Of a DNA stretch of 37,764 nucleotides, positions 1 to 10,121 are shown one piece after another. The notes beneath the pieces are model-generated. The model had not been told where the DNA came from, did not search any database, and saw nothing but the letters and a program-made list of their open reading frames with translations. The stretch is from Isotricha intestinalis (lineage: Eukaryota; Ciliophora; Litostomatea; Vestibuliferida; Isotrichidae). Location of the stretch: assembly GCA_023807065.1 (NCBI GenBank), contig JAJJLU010000486.1:1-37764 (forward strand). Direction: 5' to 3'. Positions within the stretch are counted from its first letter, which is position 1, and each line of letters begins with the position of its first letter. Both the position numbers and the translations under genes were made by a program.

Positions 1-1
1 T

Positions 2-1684
2 GAAAATTATAATAAAGAAAGATTAGATTATCAAAATAAAATAGATAATATTAGTAATGATTTAAATAGTAAAGAAAGAGAATTAGCAGCTTTAAATTCT
101 AAAAAAGAACAATTAGAAAAATTAATTGAAGATAAAGATTTATTTATAAATAAATCTAAAGAAGAAATGTTAAAAGAAAAAGAAGAACTAAATTTAAAAT
201 ATGAAGAATTAAAAAAAAAATATAATGATTTAAATGATGGTTCAATGGTCAAAAATTTAGAATATACAAGAGATAATGCTTTATTAAATCAACAAATAGA
301 ATATTTAAATAAAAAAAATGAAGAAGTTTCAAAAGTCATTGAAAGTAATCAAAAAAGATATGAAGAAAGATTATTTGCTTTAAGAAATGAAGTTGAAAAA
401 GATTTGAATGAAAAATTTGAAAGAATAAAAAAAGAAAAATCTGATTTAGAAAGTAAATTATTAAGTAAAAAAAAAGAAATGAAAGATTTAGAACAATCTT
501 TTATAAAACAAAACCAATTAATCATTAAAGATAAAGATAATTTAACAGAAAAATTAAATAATTTACAAAAAAATTATGATGAATTAAAGGATAATTATAA
601 TAAGGAAAAAATACAAAAAGATAAACAAATAAATATATTAACAAAAGAAAATAATTCATTTAAAAGTAATTTAAATTCAAATGAAAAATCAATGAAAACA
701 AAAATAGCAGAATTAGAAACATTATTATTAGATAAAAAGACTCAATATGAAAAAGATCAAATATTATGGGAAGGTAAAATTAAATTTATAGAACAACAAA
801 GAGATAATTTAAAAAAAGAACAATTAGATTCAAATAAAAGATTTGAAACAATGATTGAAACAATACAAAAAAAAAGTAATTCTGAAAAAGAAAAATTAGA
901 AAGTTCCACTCAAAATTTAATAACTAATTTAGAACAAAAATATCAAAAACAAATAAAAGATATTCAAGAAAATCATAATAAATTATATTCAGAATTATTA
1001 ACTAATAATAAAGAATTAGAAAAGGAATTAAAAAGTTTAAGATTAGAAAATGAAATGAATAAAAACAAAAATAATAACCCTGAAAATTTAAGTAAAAAAT
1101 TAGATGAAATAAATAAAGAAAAAGAGAAATTAAAATTAAGTGAAGAAACATTAAAAAGTGAATATGATAATAAATATTCAGAATTAATATCATCAAATGA
1201 AAAAGAAAAAGAAAATTTGAAAAAAAAAATATCAGATATAGAAAAAAATTTAAGAGAAGCAGAAGGAAAAAGAGGAACTTTATTATTAGAATTAGAAAAA
1301 GAAAAAGCAAAATGGAATATTGAAAAAGATAATTTACAAACAAAATATAGTGAATTAAATGATAAATTATTATCAGTTGAAAGAAAAAATGAACAGTTGT
1401 TAAGAGAAAATGAAAAATTAAAAAATGAAAAAAATAATTTAAGAAAATTAAATTTAAAAAATGATTCCAAATTTTCTTTAATGTTTAGAGATGGAAGTAC
1501 TTCTCTTTTAAGTAATTCTAATTTTAGTAGTCTTAATCCTTCTGGTAGAAATAATAATTATCAAAGCCAAATGTTTAAAATTTTAGGAGATATTGATTCT
1601 AGTGGAAGTAAAGTTGACACTGAAGCAAGTACTAATTCTAAAGGAAATAAGAAAAATGATAAGGATGAAAAGAAAAATAAATAA
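2..1684 (+). CDS. Long coiled-coil protein, 3' part (5' end outside window)
   Basis: The frame is open from base 2, without needing the first internal ATG at 167, and ends at TAA 1682-1684, so about 560 C-terminal residues are present and the gene continues beyond the left edge. The protein is almost wholly charged heptad-like coiled coil rich in Lys, Glu, Asn and Leu, up to about residue 480 of the visible part. A Ser/Asn-rich, non-helical tail of about 80 residues ends in a Lys/Asp cluster. The pattern around WEGKIKFIEQQRDNLKKEQ and the preceding RDNALLNQQIEYLNKKNEE resembles, from memory, the C-terminal coils of ciliate guanylate-binding-protein-like GTPases. The GTPase domain would lie off the window, so this family call is weak. 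Otherwise it is a structural coiled-coil protein of unknown role. It converges on the MFS gene with a 237-bp spacer. Confidence 0.85.
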   Translation, partial: ENYNKERLDYQNKIDNISNDLNSKERELAALNSKKEQLEKLIEDKDLFINKSKEEMLKEKEELNLKYEELKKKYNDLNDGSMVKNLEYTRDNALLNQQIEYLNKKNEEVSKVIESNQKRYEERLFALRNEVEKDLNEKFERIKKEKSDLESKLLSKKKEMKDLEQSFIKQNQLIIKDKDNLTEKLNNLQKNYDELKDNYNKEKIQKDKQINILTKENNSFKSNLNSNEKSMKTKIAELETLLLDKKTQYEKDQILWEGKIKFIEQQRDNLKKEQLDSNKRFETMIETIQKKSNSEKEKLESSTQNLITNLEQKYQKQIKDIQENHNKLYSELLTNNKELEKELKSLRLENEMNKNKNNNPENLSKKLDEINKEKEKLKLSEETLKSEYDNKYSELISSNEKEKENLKKKISDIEKNLREAEGKRGTLLLELEKEKAKWNIEKDNLQTKYSELNDKLLSVERKNEQLLRENEKLKNEKNNLRKLNLKNDSKFSLMFRDGSTSLLSNSNFSSLNPSGRNNNYQSQMFKILGDIDSSGSKVDTEASTNSKGNKKNDKDEKKNK

Positions 1685-1921
1685 GTTTTTAGTTAATTTA
1701 TTATATATTTTTTTTGATTTTTTAATTATTTTTTAGAATCTTTATATTTACATATTTATTATTTTTTAATAAAATAAATATAAATAATATAAATTTAATT
1801 AATTCATAAATAAATCCTTAAATAAAACTTAAAAACCCAAAAAAAACTAAACTAAGCAAAAAAAAAGTATAAAAAATAAATAACTCAATTCATAAAAAAC
1901 GATAATACAATTCCCAAAATT

Positions 1922-3325
1922 TTAAGTTCTAGTAGGAATTTCAACATCAGGATTTTTTTCTTCTTGTTCCTTTCTGACTAAATCTTTATATCTAGTGAAG
2001 CAAGCTATTAACAAGCTTATGTAGCCAAGGAAAAAATAGAAAATAGTACATTTCCAGGCAAAAGTAGGATTAGTAGCTTTCATTTTATCATTAATAAATC
2101 CATAAATAATAGGGCCAGGTAAATTTCCTGCAAGAGTACTAATTAGTAAATTAAGTGAGCTTCCAGCACCTTTATGAGCTTTTGGAATAGATGAAATAAT
2201 ATAACCTACTATTGTAGGTAAAACTGCACTAGCACAGAAGAAGAAACCAAAGAGACATACTCCTACTATTTTCATTGATTTTGCTAATGATAATGGGAAT
2301 GTCATTAAGAGAGTTAATGTACCAAATGCTATACATACCCATACACTCTTCTTATTCTCATATCCTCCTACTGAAGTAGATACAAATCCACCAAAACTTC
2401 CTCCTAATGTTGGACCCAATACTGATGCTGGTCCATAATATTTTAATATTTCTTTTTTATCTTGGATTTTTAAACCATTTGTTGCATAATCTGTTATGAA
2501 TAAATGTATTACTTGGAAAATAAATAATAAATTTGCTCTTGTATAACTTGAAAAAATAAATGCTCCTTTTTTTAAAATTTCTAACATGGAACCACCTTTA
2601 GCTTTTTTTTTCATTTGTATTTCTCCAGAAGCAAAAACAGAATTTCCAGTTCTTGGATTCGAAGTAGGAACTAATTGATCACCATCATAATATCCTACCC
2701 AAGAATATTTAGCAGAGAAATATCTAGTAGGGGAGATAATTATAATAGAACCAATACCCCAAATTAAACAACCAACAAGAGCGAAACTATAAGGCCATTT
2801 TTCAGGAACATTAAAAGTTCCAATAGCATATCCAACAACTTGGCCTAAAGGACTAGTAATATTAATAACAGTCATCATAAGAGTTTTAAGTGGTTTAACA
2901 CCAAATTGATCAACCCAAACAGGAATATAAATATGTGGATAAATTCTAACGGTACCAATAGTGAATCTGACACCAAATAAGATAAATTTATTTTTTGTAA
3001 TTAAATATACAAAAAACATTGTTCCATTAACAGCTAAACAACATACAGTAAGTAATTTCCTATTATCTGTTGCTAAAAGACCCATAAATACTAATGAACC
3101 TATTATTCTTCCAGTTGATGGAATTGAACCAAAAAGACCATATTCTGAATCTGAAAGTCCTAAATCTTTTTTTATCATTTTTGATGATGATGATAATACA
3201 CCGTTGTCTCCTGACATTACTATTGATAATGATACAAATGTTACAAAGATTATCAAACGCATTATACGAGATAGTTGAACATGCTCAACTTTCTCTTCTT
3301 GATTTTCTACTAGTGGTTTATCCAT
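1922..3325 (-). CDS. Major facilitator superfamily transporter (spinster-like)
   Basis: This 467-residue protein has about 12 predicted membrane helices in two halves, roughly residues 22-215 and 265-455, joined by a hydrophilic loop containing a KKKAKGG cluster. Between helices 2 and 3 is GLLATDNRK, a good match to MFS motif A (GxLaDrxGRK). Short charged tails at both ends fit cytosolic termini. Length and layout are normal for the superfamily. A Spinster-type or other lysosomal/organic-anion carrier is the closest resemblance I can see, but the substrate cannot be read from the sequence. The start is the only ATG near the beginning of the frame (MDKPLVENQEEK). It lies 260 bp downstream of the kinase gene's stop on the same strand. 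Confidence 0.85.
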   Translation of the reverse strand: MDKPLVENQEEKVEHVQLSRIMRLIIFVTFVSLSIVMSGDNGVLSSSSKMIKKDLGLSDSEYGLFGSIPSTGRIIGSLVFMGLLATDNRKLLTVCCLAVNGTMFFVYLITKNKFILFGVRFTIGTVRIYPHIYIPVWVDQFGVKPLKTLMMTVINITSPLGQVVGYAIGTFNVPEKWPYSFALVGCLIWGIGSIIIISPTRYFSAKYSWVGYYDGDQLVPTSNPRTGNSVFASGEIQMKKKAKGGSMLEILKKGAFIFSSYTRANLLFIFQVIHLFITDYATNGLKIQDKKEILKYYGPASVLGPTLGGSFGGFVSTSVGGYENKKSVWVCIAFGTLTLLMTFPLSLAKSMKIVGVCLFGFFFCASAVLPTIVGYIISSIPKAHKGAGSSLNLLISTLAGNLPGPIIYGFINDKMKATNPTFAWKCTIFYFFLGYISLLIACFTRYKDLVRKEQEEKNPDVEIPTRT

Positions 3326-3585
3326 TTTTTTATAATTTTTTTTTGATTGGAAGTTATTTATTTTGTTTATAATGGATTTAATTTTTTTAGGAGAAGACTG
3401 TTTATATTTTTTTTATTATTCAATTTCATTATTGAGGTTTTTTAAAAAGAGATAATTTGTTTGTTATGATATTTAAATTAAATGGGATTTTGGTTGATTC
3501 AAATTTTATTGAGAATATTAAAAAAAATTTAAAATAATAATTTGTTTATTATATATATAATAAATAAATAACCAAAAAAAAAATT

Positions 3586-6012
3586 TTAAATTCCAAATTC
3601 TTCATTCATAAATTTATTCAACTCAATAAAATCCATTCTTTTATTCTCATCAACTTCTAACATACATAAAATTAACTTAATGAACTTTTCACTATATTTT
3701 CCATTTAAATATTTTCTAATATTTTTTTCAACTTTTTCCATAACATAAACTTCTCTAATATCATATAAAGAATTAAAAGTTAAAGTAGAAGCAAATAATA
3801 AGCAAAAACCAAGAGAAAAAACATCACTTTTATAAATATTATGTTTAACAGAATTTAATCTTCTTAATCTCATTCCCTGAAATAAAATAGGACTCATAAA
3901 TAATTCAGTTCCTCGAATAGTTTGCATATCAGTATTTAAATTATTATTTTTTAATTCTTTAGCTTCTCCAAAATCAGCAATTTTAAATATATTATTTTTA
4001 CAAATTAATATATTTTGAGGCTTAATATCTCTATGAGAAATTTTTTCTTTTTGTAATTCTGAAAAAGAATAAATTAATACTTTCATTATATTTAATAATT
4101 CTTCTTCAGTATAATAATTTAATTTATGTGCTCTTTCTATAATAATTTTTTCCCAATCTTTTTCAGCAAGTTCCATTAATATATATAAAACTATTGTTGT
4201 TCTATCTAAAATTTTTGCTTGCATTCCATATATTTTAATAACATTTATTTTTTTAGAATTGATAACTGATAATAAAATATCATATTCATGTTTTAATATA
4301 TTAAAATCTTTACTTGAGGTTCCTATTAATTTCTTCATCGCATATTCTATATTATCCTTTTGTACTTTATAAATTTTCCCAAAACTTCCTTCTCCTATTT
4401 TACTCTTTATTTCATAATCATCTGCATTAAATTTATAATTTATTTTATATATATTCTCTTTTTTTTCTTCTTTTGATAAATTTTTATCCACTTTTATTTT
4501 TTTTTCTTCTGATTTTTTCTTTTCTTCCTTTTTTTCTTCAGAATGCTTTTTTTTAATTGGAGATATTGATTCATCAAATTTAGAAATTAATTTTTGTTTT
4601 AATACTTTAATTGGAGAAATATCTTTTTTTAAATTATAATTATTTATATGAATTTGATTTAATATTTCACTTTGATTTTCTTTATTTGAAAGATAATGTT
4701 TCATTGCTGAACTTAAAGGACAATTTCTTTGATAATTTTTTACTAACATATTAATTGGAGAATATTCAATTCTCATTTTTTTAAATTTTTCATCACAAGA
4801 ATTTTTTCTTCTCCTAATTTCACTTTTTGAATCATCAATTTCATATATATTTTCTTTTTCAGAAGAATTATATATCATACTTTTTTTTCTATCTTTACTT
4901 TTACTTTTTGAATTATTATTTAATTTATTTTCTTTATTTATATTCTTCTCAGAAATATTTATTCCTGTTCTCTGATTACAAATAGGACAAATCCAAACAT
5001 AATTTTCATAGAAATTTAAAGAATGACAATGTGAACATACTAATATTCTTTTTTTATTCATAATTCCTTTTAACATAATTCCTTTACAATTAGTTTTATG
5101 ATAATATTTATATTCATTATAATTAAATTTACAACCACATTTAAAATCAATTTCACTAGTATTATTTTCATTTGGAATTGCTTTAATTCTATTAATTAAA
5201 GTATCTTTAACTGTCATTTTTAATATTTTAAATTCTAAAGGATTATAAATTTTAGCTTCTGAATTAAACTCTTTTTTACATAGAATACATTTAAAATTTA
5301 TTTCAGATACATTTTTACAATAATTACATTTTAAGCATCTTACTATTTTACTACATGAAGGATCAATATATAATACATTTTGACAAGTTAAACATTTCAT
5401 TTTATCATTTATTATTGCATTACAATGATATTTTAACCAAGTTGCTGGTTGTAATTTTCCGTTGTAATTATTCTCAATATATAATTTAGTATAAAATTCA
5501 TCATCACAATTATCACATAACATTTTAATCATTTCATTTTTATATATTTGATGACATTTAAAACAAATTAATATTGTTTCTTCGTCTGAAATTAATTTAT
5601 TTGAATATAATTTACTTCCACATGTATGAAGAGCTAATTCATTTTTATTACAATGTTTAATAAAATTTTGTCCGTTAAAAATATAATTTTGTTTTTCGTT
5701 TTCAGATATTGATTCAATTTTATTTTTTAGGGTTTTAAATATTTCAAATGCATTTTGATATTCTTTTGTATAATATGTTTCTATTATATATTTTTCTATC
5801 TTATCTATTATTCTATTATTTGGAGAGTCGTTAAATTTTGAAAGGAAAGTTAATTTAACTCTTTTAAATAAATTTGTCAAAAATTTTCCACTTTGATATT
5901 TTAATATATTTGGATATAAATCATTAAATTCTTGAAAATATATTTCTTGAATTTGTTTTTCTTTTTCATTAAAAATTTCTATTTCGTTACTTGTAAGACT
6001 TTTTTTAATCAT
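3586..6012 (-). CDS. Serine/threonine protein kinase with N-terminal zinc-ribbon array
   Basis: This 808-residue protein has two parts. Residues about 120-350 are Cys-rich, with about eight CxxC or CxC pairs (CFKC, CDNC, CLTC, CLKCNYC, CILC, CGC, CSHC, CPIC) that look like a series of zinc ribbons. A low-complexity Lys/Ser/Glu linker follows (about 350-520). The kinase domain occupies about 530-805, with GEGSFG (~540), AMKK, HRDIKPQN (~659), DFG (~679) and an activation segment ending ELFMSP in place of the usual APE. The catalytic residues are present, so it should be active. I recall similar Cys-rich-plus-kinase proteins as a ciliate-specific family, but the role is unknown. The start is only 72 bp from the oppositely oriented gene at 6085, so the two probably share a promoter region. 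Confidence 0.9.
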   Translation of the reverse strand: MIKKSLTSNEIEIFNEKEKQIQEIYFQEFNDLYPNILKYQSGKFLTNLFKRVKLTFLSKFNDSPNNRIIDKIEKYIIETYYTKEYQNAFEIFKTLKNKIESISENEKQNYIFNGQNFIKHCNKNELALHTCGSKLYSNKLISDEETILICFKCHQIYKNEMIKMLCDNCDDEFYTKLYIENNYNGKLQPATWLKYHCNAIINDKMKCLTCQNVLYIDPSCSKIVRCLKCNYCKNVSEINFKCILCKKEFNSEAKIYNPLEFKILKMTVKDTLINRIKAIPNENNTSEIDFKCGCKFNYNEYKYYHKTNCKGIMLKGIMNKKRILVCSHCHSLNFYENYVWICPICNQRTGINISEKNINKENKLNNNSKSKSKDRKKSMIYNSSEKENIYEIDDSKSEIRRRKNSCDEKFKKMRIEYSPINMLVKNYQRNCPLSSAMKHYLSNKENQSEILNQIHINNYNLKKDISPIKVLKQKLISKFDESISPIKKKHSEEKKEEKKKSEEKKIKVDKNLSKEEKKENIYKINYKFNADDYEIKSKIGEGSFGKIYKVQKDNIEYAMKKLIGTSSKDFNILKHEYDILLSVINSKKINVIKIYGMQAKILDRTTIVLYILMELAEKDWEKIIIERAHKLNYYTEEELLNIMKVLIYSFSELQKEKISHRDIKPQNILICKNNIFKIADFGEAKELKNNNLNTDMQTIRGTELFMSPILFQGMRLRRLNSVKHNIYKSDVFSLGFCLLFASTLTFNSLYDIREVYVMEKVEKNIRKYLNGKYSEKFIKLILCMLEVDENKRMDFIELNKFMNEEFGI

Positions 6013-6084
6013 TTAAAATTAAATTTGTAAAATTTTATTTATTATATAATTTTATTTTTTTTATTTTTGTGAATTAATTTTAAA
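6013..6084. promoter_or_regulatory. 72-bp divergent promoter region
   Basis: This is the whole spacer between the start codons of the zinc-ribbon kinase (-) and the 148-residue gene (+). It must hold both promoters and both 5' leaders. It is nearly pure A/T with no motif I can name. Assignment rests on gene orientation only. Confidence 0.4.
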
Positions 6085-6531
6085 ATGTTTGGTATGTCAG
6101 TTTTTTATAATCCTAAAGGACATTTAACTCGAAGAAATAATTATGAAAATGATAAAGCTTTAAGAAATAGAATATATAATATTCAAAACAGAGAAAATAA
6201 ATTTTTAAATAAGAAAAATTTTCCTTTCTTTCTTCCAAGAAATAATTCACTTAAAATTTTTTTTAGAAGACAATTAAGTTTTGAACAAAAACAACAATTT
6301 AATATACATGAAAAAATAATCAAAAATTTAAGATTAAAAAAACCAATTCCATATGGTTTAAATAATGATAATCAAAGTTTTACAAATTTATTATTAAAAA
6401 ATCGAAATAAAATAAGAATTCTTAAAGGAAATTTAATAAGAAAAGATAATGAATTATTAGGAGAAAGAATAGAAAAAATAAGAAAATCAAATTCATATTC
6501 AAATTTTATATTGCCGAAAATAAATAAATAA
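6085..6531 (+). CDS. Small basic protein of unknown function
   Basis: This 148-residue protein starts MFGMSVFYNPKGH and ends in ILPKINK. It is strongly basic and rich in Arg, Lys, Asn and Phe, with no signal peptide, membrane segment or domain that I recognise. A helical stretch near residues 105-135 (RILKGNLIRKDNELLGERIE) could form a short amphipathic helix. The start is the first ATG after the divergent spacer, and the stop is TAA. A coding-like frame with typical codon use, its own promoter position and a downstream same-strand neighbour 138 bp away all support a real gene. Such small basic proteins in ciliates are often cytoskeletal, but that is only a guess here. Confidence 0.7.
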   Translation: MFGMSVFYNPKGHLTRRNNYENDKALRNRIYNIQNRENKFLNKKNFPFFLPRNNSLKIFFRRQLSFEQKQQFNIHEKIIKNLRLKKPIPYGLNNDNQSFTNLLLKNRNKIRILKGNLIRKDNELLGERIEKIRKSNSYSNFILPKINK

Positions 6532-6669
6532 TACTCTTTATTATATTAATATTATTTTTTTTGGTTATTATAAATTTTTTTTATATTTATGGTTGATTCG
6601 TATTGAATGAAAAAAAATTAATATTTTTTTAAAAACGATTTAGACAATCAATAATTTAATATTTTTTTT

Positions 6670-8502
6670 ATGGAAGACAATAAAATAGAAGAATTAAATA
6701 AAGAAGAAGAAAAAAAAGAAGAAATGGAAATCGATGAAAAAAAAGAAGAAAAAGAAGAAGAAAAAATCCCTTCATCAAGTCATAAAAAAAATAATGAAGA
6801 ATCAGAAATAAATATAGATGTACCAATAAATGAAACAGAAAAAAAAGTTTTAATAACAGAAACATTACAAAATCAATATGATAATTTAGATGTTCCTTCA
6901 AAAATAAAAAGAGGAGTTTCTGAAAGTTTAAATAAAACAAATGAAAATATAAAAAATGATATAAATCAAAATAATATTCAAATAAAATCAGTTTCATCAA
7001 ATGTAAATTCAATATTAAATAATTCAAATATATTAAAAAGAAGATTAAGTAGAGAAACAATAAAAAAATTAAAAAATTTAAAAAATAATGAACAACAAAT
7101 TAAAATAACAATTCAAAAATTAGATGATAGCAAAAAATTTATAGAAGGACAAAGTCAAATTGGTTTAAAAGGAGGAATTGTAGAAGAAAATATTAAAAGA
7201 GCAAAATTAAGAGAAATTGATGAAAGAAAAGAAGAATTAAATTTAAGATTATATGATTTAAATTTACAAATGGAAAAAATAACTGATTTAACTAAACCAA
7301 CTAAAAATGAAATTATGCATAATTTTTATGATAATTTTGAAAAAGATAGAGATTTATATAAAGAAAAAGCTAAAAGATATTTAAGAAATTCATTAGAATC
7401 AACAAGAAAATTAACAGAAGATAAAAAAATTACTTTTGAAAGAAGAGAAAAAATGCTGATTGAAAAAGAAAAAGAAGACTTAGAAAAAAAAGAAAAAATA
7501 TTTGCAGAAAAAAATGAAAAAGAAAGACAAAATATGATAAAAAGAAAAAAAGAAATTGAACAAAAATTAGAAAAGACAAAACAACATATAAACGAAAAAA
7601 ATCAAAAAACTGAAAAAGAATATTTATATTATATAAATAAAGAAAAATTTGATAATGAAGAATTAAAATTAATTGAAAAAACAAATATAAAAAAAAAAGA
7701 ATCAATAACAAAAGAAGAATTACAAGAATTAGATTCAAAATTAAAAAAACAGAAAAAAAATATGGAAATGGAAGAAAAAGAAAAAACAAAATTATTACAT
7801 GAAATGTGGAATGATAGAAATCAATTAGTTCAATCATATAAAACAAATGCAATAATAAATTTAGAAAAAGAAGAAAAGCAAAAAAAAGAAGAAGAAAAAA
7901 AGAAATTGGAAAAAATAAAAGAATTAGAAGCGTCAAAAAAAAATTACTCAAATAAAGCTGTTCCTAAACCAATAATTAATCAAAAATTAAAAAAAAGTAG
8001 AGAAGAAAGAACAGAAAAAATAGATAAAAGAAGTGTATTAAATACAGAAATAAATAATAAAAGAAGAATAGAAATGTATCATTTTCAATCACCAAAAATA
8101 AAATCCTTATCAAATATATCAATAGATAATATATCAAATATAAAAAGTGCAGAATTCAATGGAATAAACAAAAATTATAAATTAAAACCAATAAGATTAC
8201 TTCATCCAAAACCAGAAAAACCAATAAATTATTTAGATGATTTTAAAAAGAAAAATAAAGCTAATAAAAAATTAGTTTCTATTACATTAGATGAAAAAGA
8301 CAAAGGAAGAAATTTATATCAAAAAATTAAAATTGTTCAAGATCAAGCTACTAATGTTGATAATAAAGTCAGAATGAAAAAAGAAGAAATGAAAATTAAA
8401 GGTGGTTATGTTAAAAATACTAAAATTGGAGATGAAATTGGAGATATGTTAATTCAAAGTATTGAAGCTAAAATTAATATTATGAATAAATTGAATGAAT
8501 AA
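6670..8502 (+). CDS. Large charged coiled-coil protein, function unknown
   Basis: This 610-residue protein begins with a very acidic and Lys-rich segment (residues 1-50, many EEKKEE blocks), followed by a Ser/Asn-rich stretch. A long coiled coil runs from about 115 to 440, with several RRE, KEKE and KKE heptad-like runs. A more compact C-terminal region (about 515-610) contains LDEKDKGRNLYQKIK and ends GDEIGDMLIQSIEAKINIM. That end looks conserved rather than low-complexity and may be a separate helical domain. There are no membrane segments. The composition suits a cytoskeletal or ciliary scaffold, but I cannot assign a family. The long minus-strand open frames over this gene are shadows of its A-rich codons. 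Confidence 0.85.
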   Translation: MEDNKIEELNKEEEKKEEMEIDEKKEEKEEEKIPSSSHKKNNEESEINIDVPINETEKKVLITETLQNQYDNLDVPSKIKRGVSESLNKTNENIKNDINQNNIQIKSVSSNVNSILNNSNILKRRLSRETIKKLKNLKNNEQQIKITIQKLDDSKKFIEGQSQIGLKGGIVEENIKRAKLREIDERKEELNLRLYDLNLQMEKITDLTKPTKNEIMHNFYDNFEKDRDLYKEKAKRYLRNSLESTRKLTEDKKITFERREKMLIEKEKEDLEKKEKIFAEKNEKERQNMIKRKKEIEQKLEKTKQHINEKNQKTEKEYLYYINKEKFDNEELKLIEKTNIKKKESITKEELQELDSKLKKQKKNMEMEEKEKTKLLHEMWNDRNQLVQSYKTNAIINLEKEEKQKKEEEKKKLEKIKELEASKKNYSNKAVPKPIINQKLKKSREERTEKIDKRSVLNTEINNKRRIEMYHFQSPKIKSLSNISIDNISNIKSAEFNGINKNYKLKPIRLLHPKPEKPINYLDDFKKKNKANKKLVSITLDEKDKGRNLYQKIKIVQDQATNVDNKVRMKKEEMKIKGGYVKNTKIGDEIGDMLIQSIEAKINIMNKLNE

Positions 8503-10121
8503 AAAAATTTTATTTTTTTACCTTTTATTTGAGGGAATTAATCTTTAATTTATTTTATATTTTTATTCTTTCTTTTTTTTAAATTTTTGTTCTTATTCAA
8601 TATGTAGAAGGCAATTTAAGTAAAACATAAAATAAAAATAAATGGATAAAGCTGTTTTACTTAATTATAATAATGAACATAACACAAAACATAAATAGAA
8701 ACTTGAATATTACTTTTATAAATGAAGAAAATTTTCTTTTAAACAAAGGCAATTATTTTAATTTAGAATATGAAAAGATATTATTTTAGAAGAAATAAAA
8801 AATAAATATTTATTTGTTTGTTATGATTCAATTGAAGAATGATAGTTTCAATAAATCAAATAAATGATTTATTGAAGATGAAAGAGATAATTTTACAATA
8901 TTTTTATTGTAAAAATGTTAAACTCAATTTTTATTTCTCAAATTTGATTAATAATGTTATTTTTTCATCTAATAAATTTATTTCTTGCTTTAGAATATTA
9001 TTTTATTTTTTGAAATTTCTGTTTTGTTAAATTGAATTTCAACCAATTCATTTTCAAATTTAAATCATTATTTTATTCATTTAAATTATTATTTAAAATA
9101 TTTTAAATCTAATTTCTTTGTATTTTAATAACAAACAAAAATCAAAAAGTTAAAAGGATTATCATTAGATTCAAAAATTATAATTGATAAAAAATAATAT
9201 AAAATTTCTCTTAAAAATTAGATAAATCATATAATTTTTTAAAAACAAATTTAATATATCGATTAATAAGAGATAGAGATTTATTTAAAATATTTCATGA
9301 GAATCAATAATATAACTCCAAAATTAATTATAATTACAAATCATAAATGGACAAATAAAATTATTATCAAACTTTTTTTTAATTTAAATAAAAAATGAAA
9401 TTCAATAAAAAATATGATTTAAATGATAACAGAGATAATTAATGTGATCCTGATTCTAGTTCCTTGGTTTGGAAGAAATGATTTATATTTTGAAAATAAT
9501 ATGAAATGTATTATTCTTATAAATCTAGTCGATGCTCTTTTTTCAATAATTATTATATTAACAGCTTTGATGATGATGTATTGAGGTAAAAGAAGATGAA
9601 GATTATCAAGTTATTATATAGAAAAATAATGATTTTATTTATTATTTTATATTAATTTTTTATTTTGTGTATCAATTTAAATATTATATTATTCTTCTTT
9701 TTTTAGAATTTTATTTACTTATAAATGTTATAATTTATTACAAAAAAATGATTTAAAATAAATCATAAAAATAAACATATTTATTATTCAAAATAAAAAG
9801 CCAATAATAAACAAAATTAAATGAAATTTCAATAAGAATAAAAATCGATATTTTCAAATAAATATAATTTAAATTCAGCAATTAATAAGGTAATTACTTT
9901 AAAATATAAATAACAATAAATTAATTATGTTCATCAAAACAATTACCTTATTCTAAACATTCTAAAAAAAATATTGAAAATACAATTAATATGAAATAAC
10001 CAAAAAAATAAAATAAAATAAACAAATAAAAAAATATTAAATATAAAAAGTTTATCATCGAATATATAATTTTTAAAAAGAAAAAGTAACAACAATTTAT
10101 TCAAAACCTTAAAACTTAAAT
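8503..10121. other. 1.6 kb without an intact gene; scattered decayed coding-like stretches
   Basis: No frame here is both long and protein-like. On the plus strand, roughly 8690-9640, short coding-like runs appear in changing frames (LNITFINEENFLLNKGNYFN near 8700, DPDSSSLVWKK near 9450), broken by TAA, TGA and TAG. This looks like an old, badly decayed gene. The open frame at 8839-9030 (63 residues) lies inside it and overlaps those runs out of frame, so I do not call it. Beyond 9650 the sequence is plain A/T apart from one inverted repeat. Confidence 0.5.
9884..9952. repeat. 12-bp perfect inverted repeat with 45-nt spacer
   Basis: AATAAGGTAATT at 9884-9895 is the exact reverse complement of AATTACCTTATT at 9941-9952. 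The GG/CC core makes it rarer than ordinary A/T palindromes in this background. No flanking gene or target duplication is evident. It could be a transcript hairpin, a relic of a mobile element end, or chance. Confidence 0.5.

Noticed and set aside
973..1470. Long antisense open frames over the coiled-coil genes (here and at 6668-7060, 7430-7951, 32113-32879)
   Set aside because: They are Phe/Leu/Ser-rich shadows of A-rich coiled-coil codons on the opposite strand.
8839..9030. 63-residue open frame on the plus strand
   Set aside because: It lies out of frame with the protein-like runs around it, has a composition expected of T-rich sequence, and has no recognisable domain.
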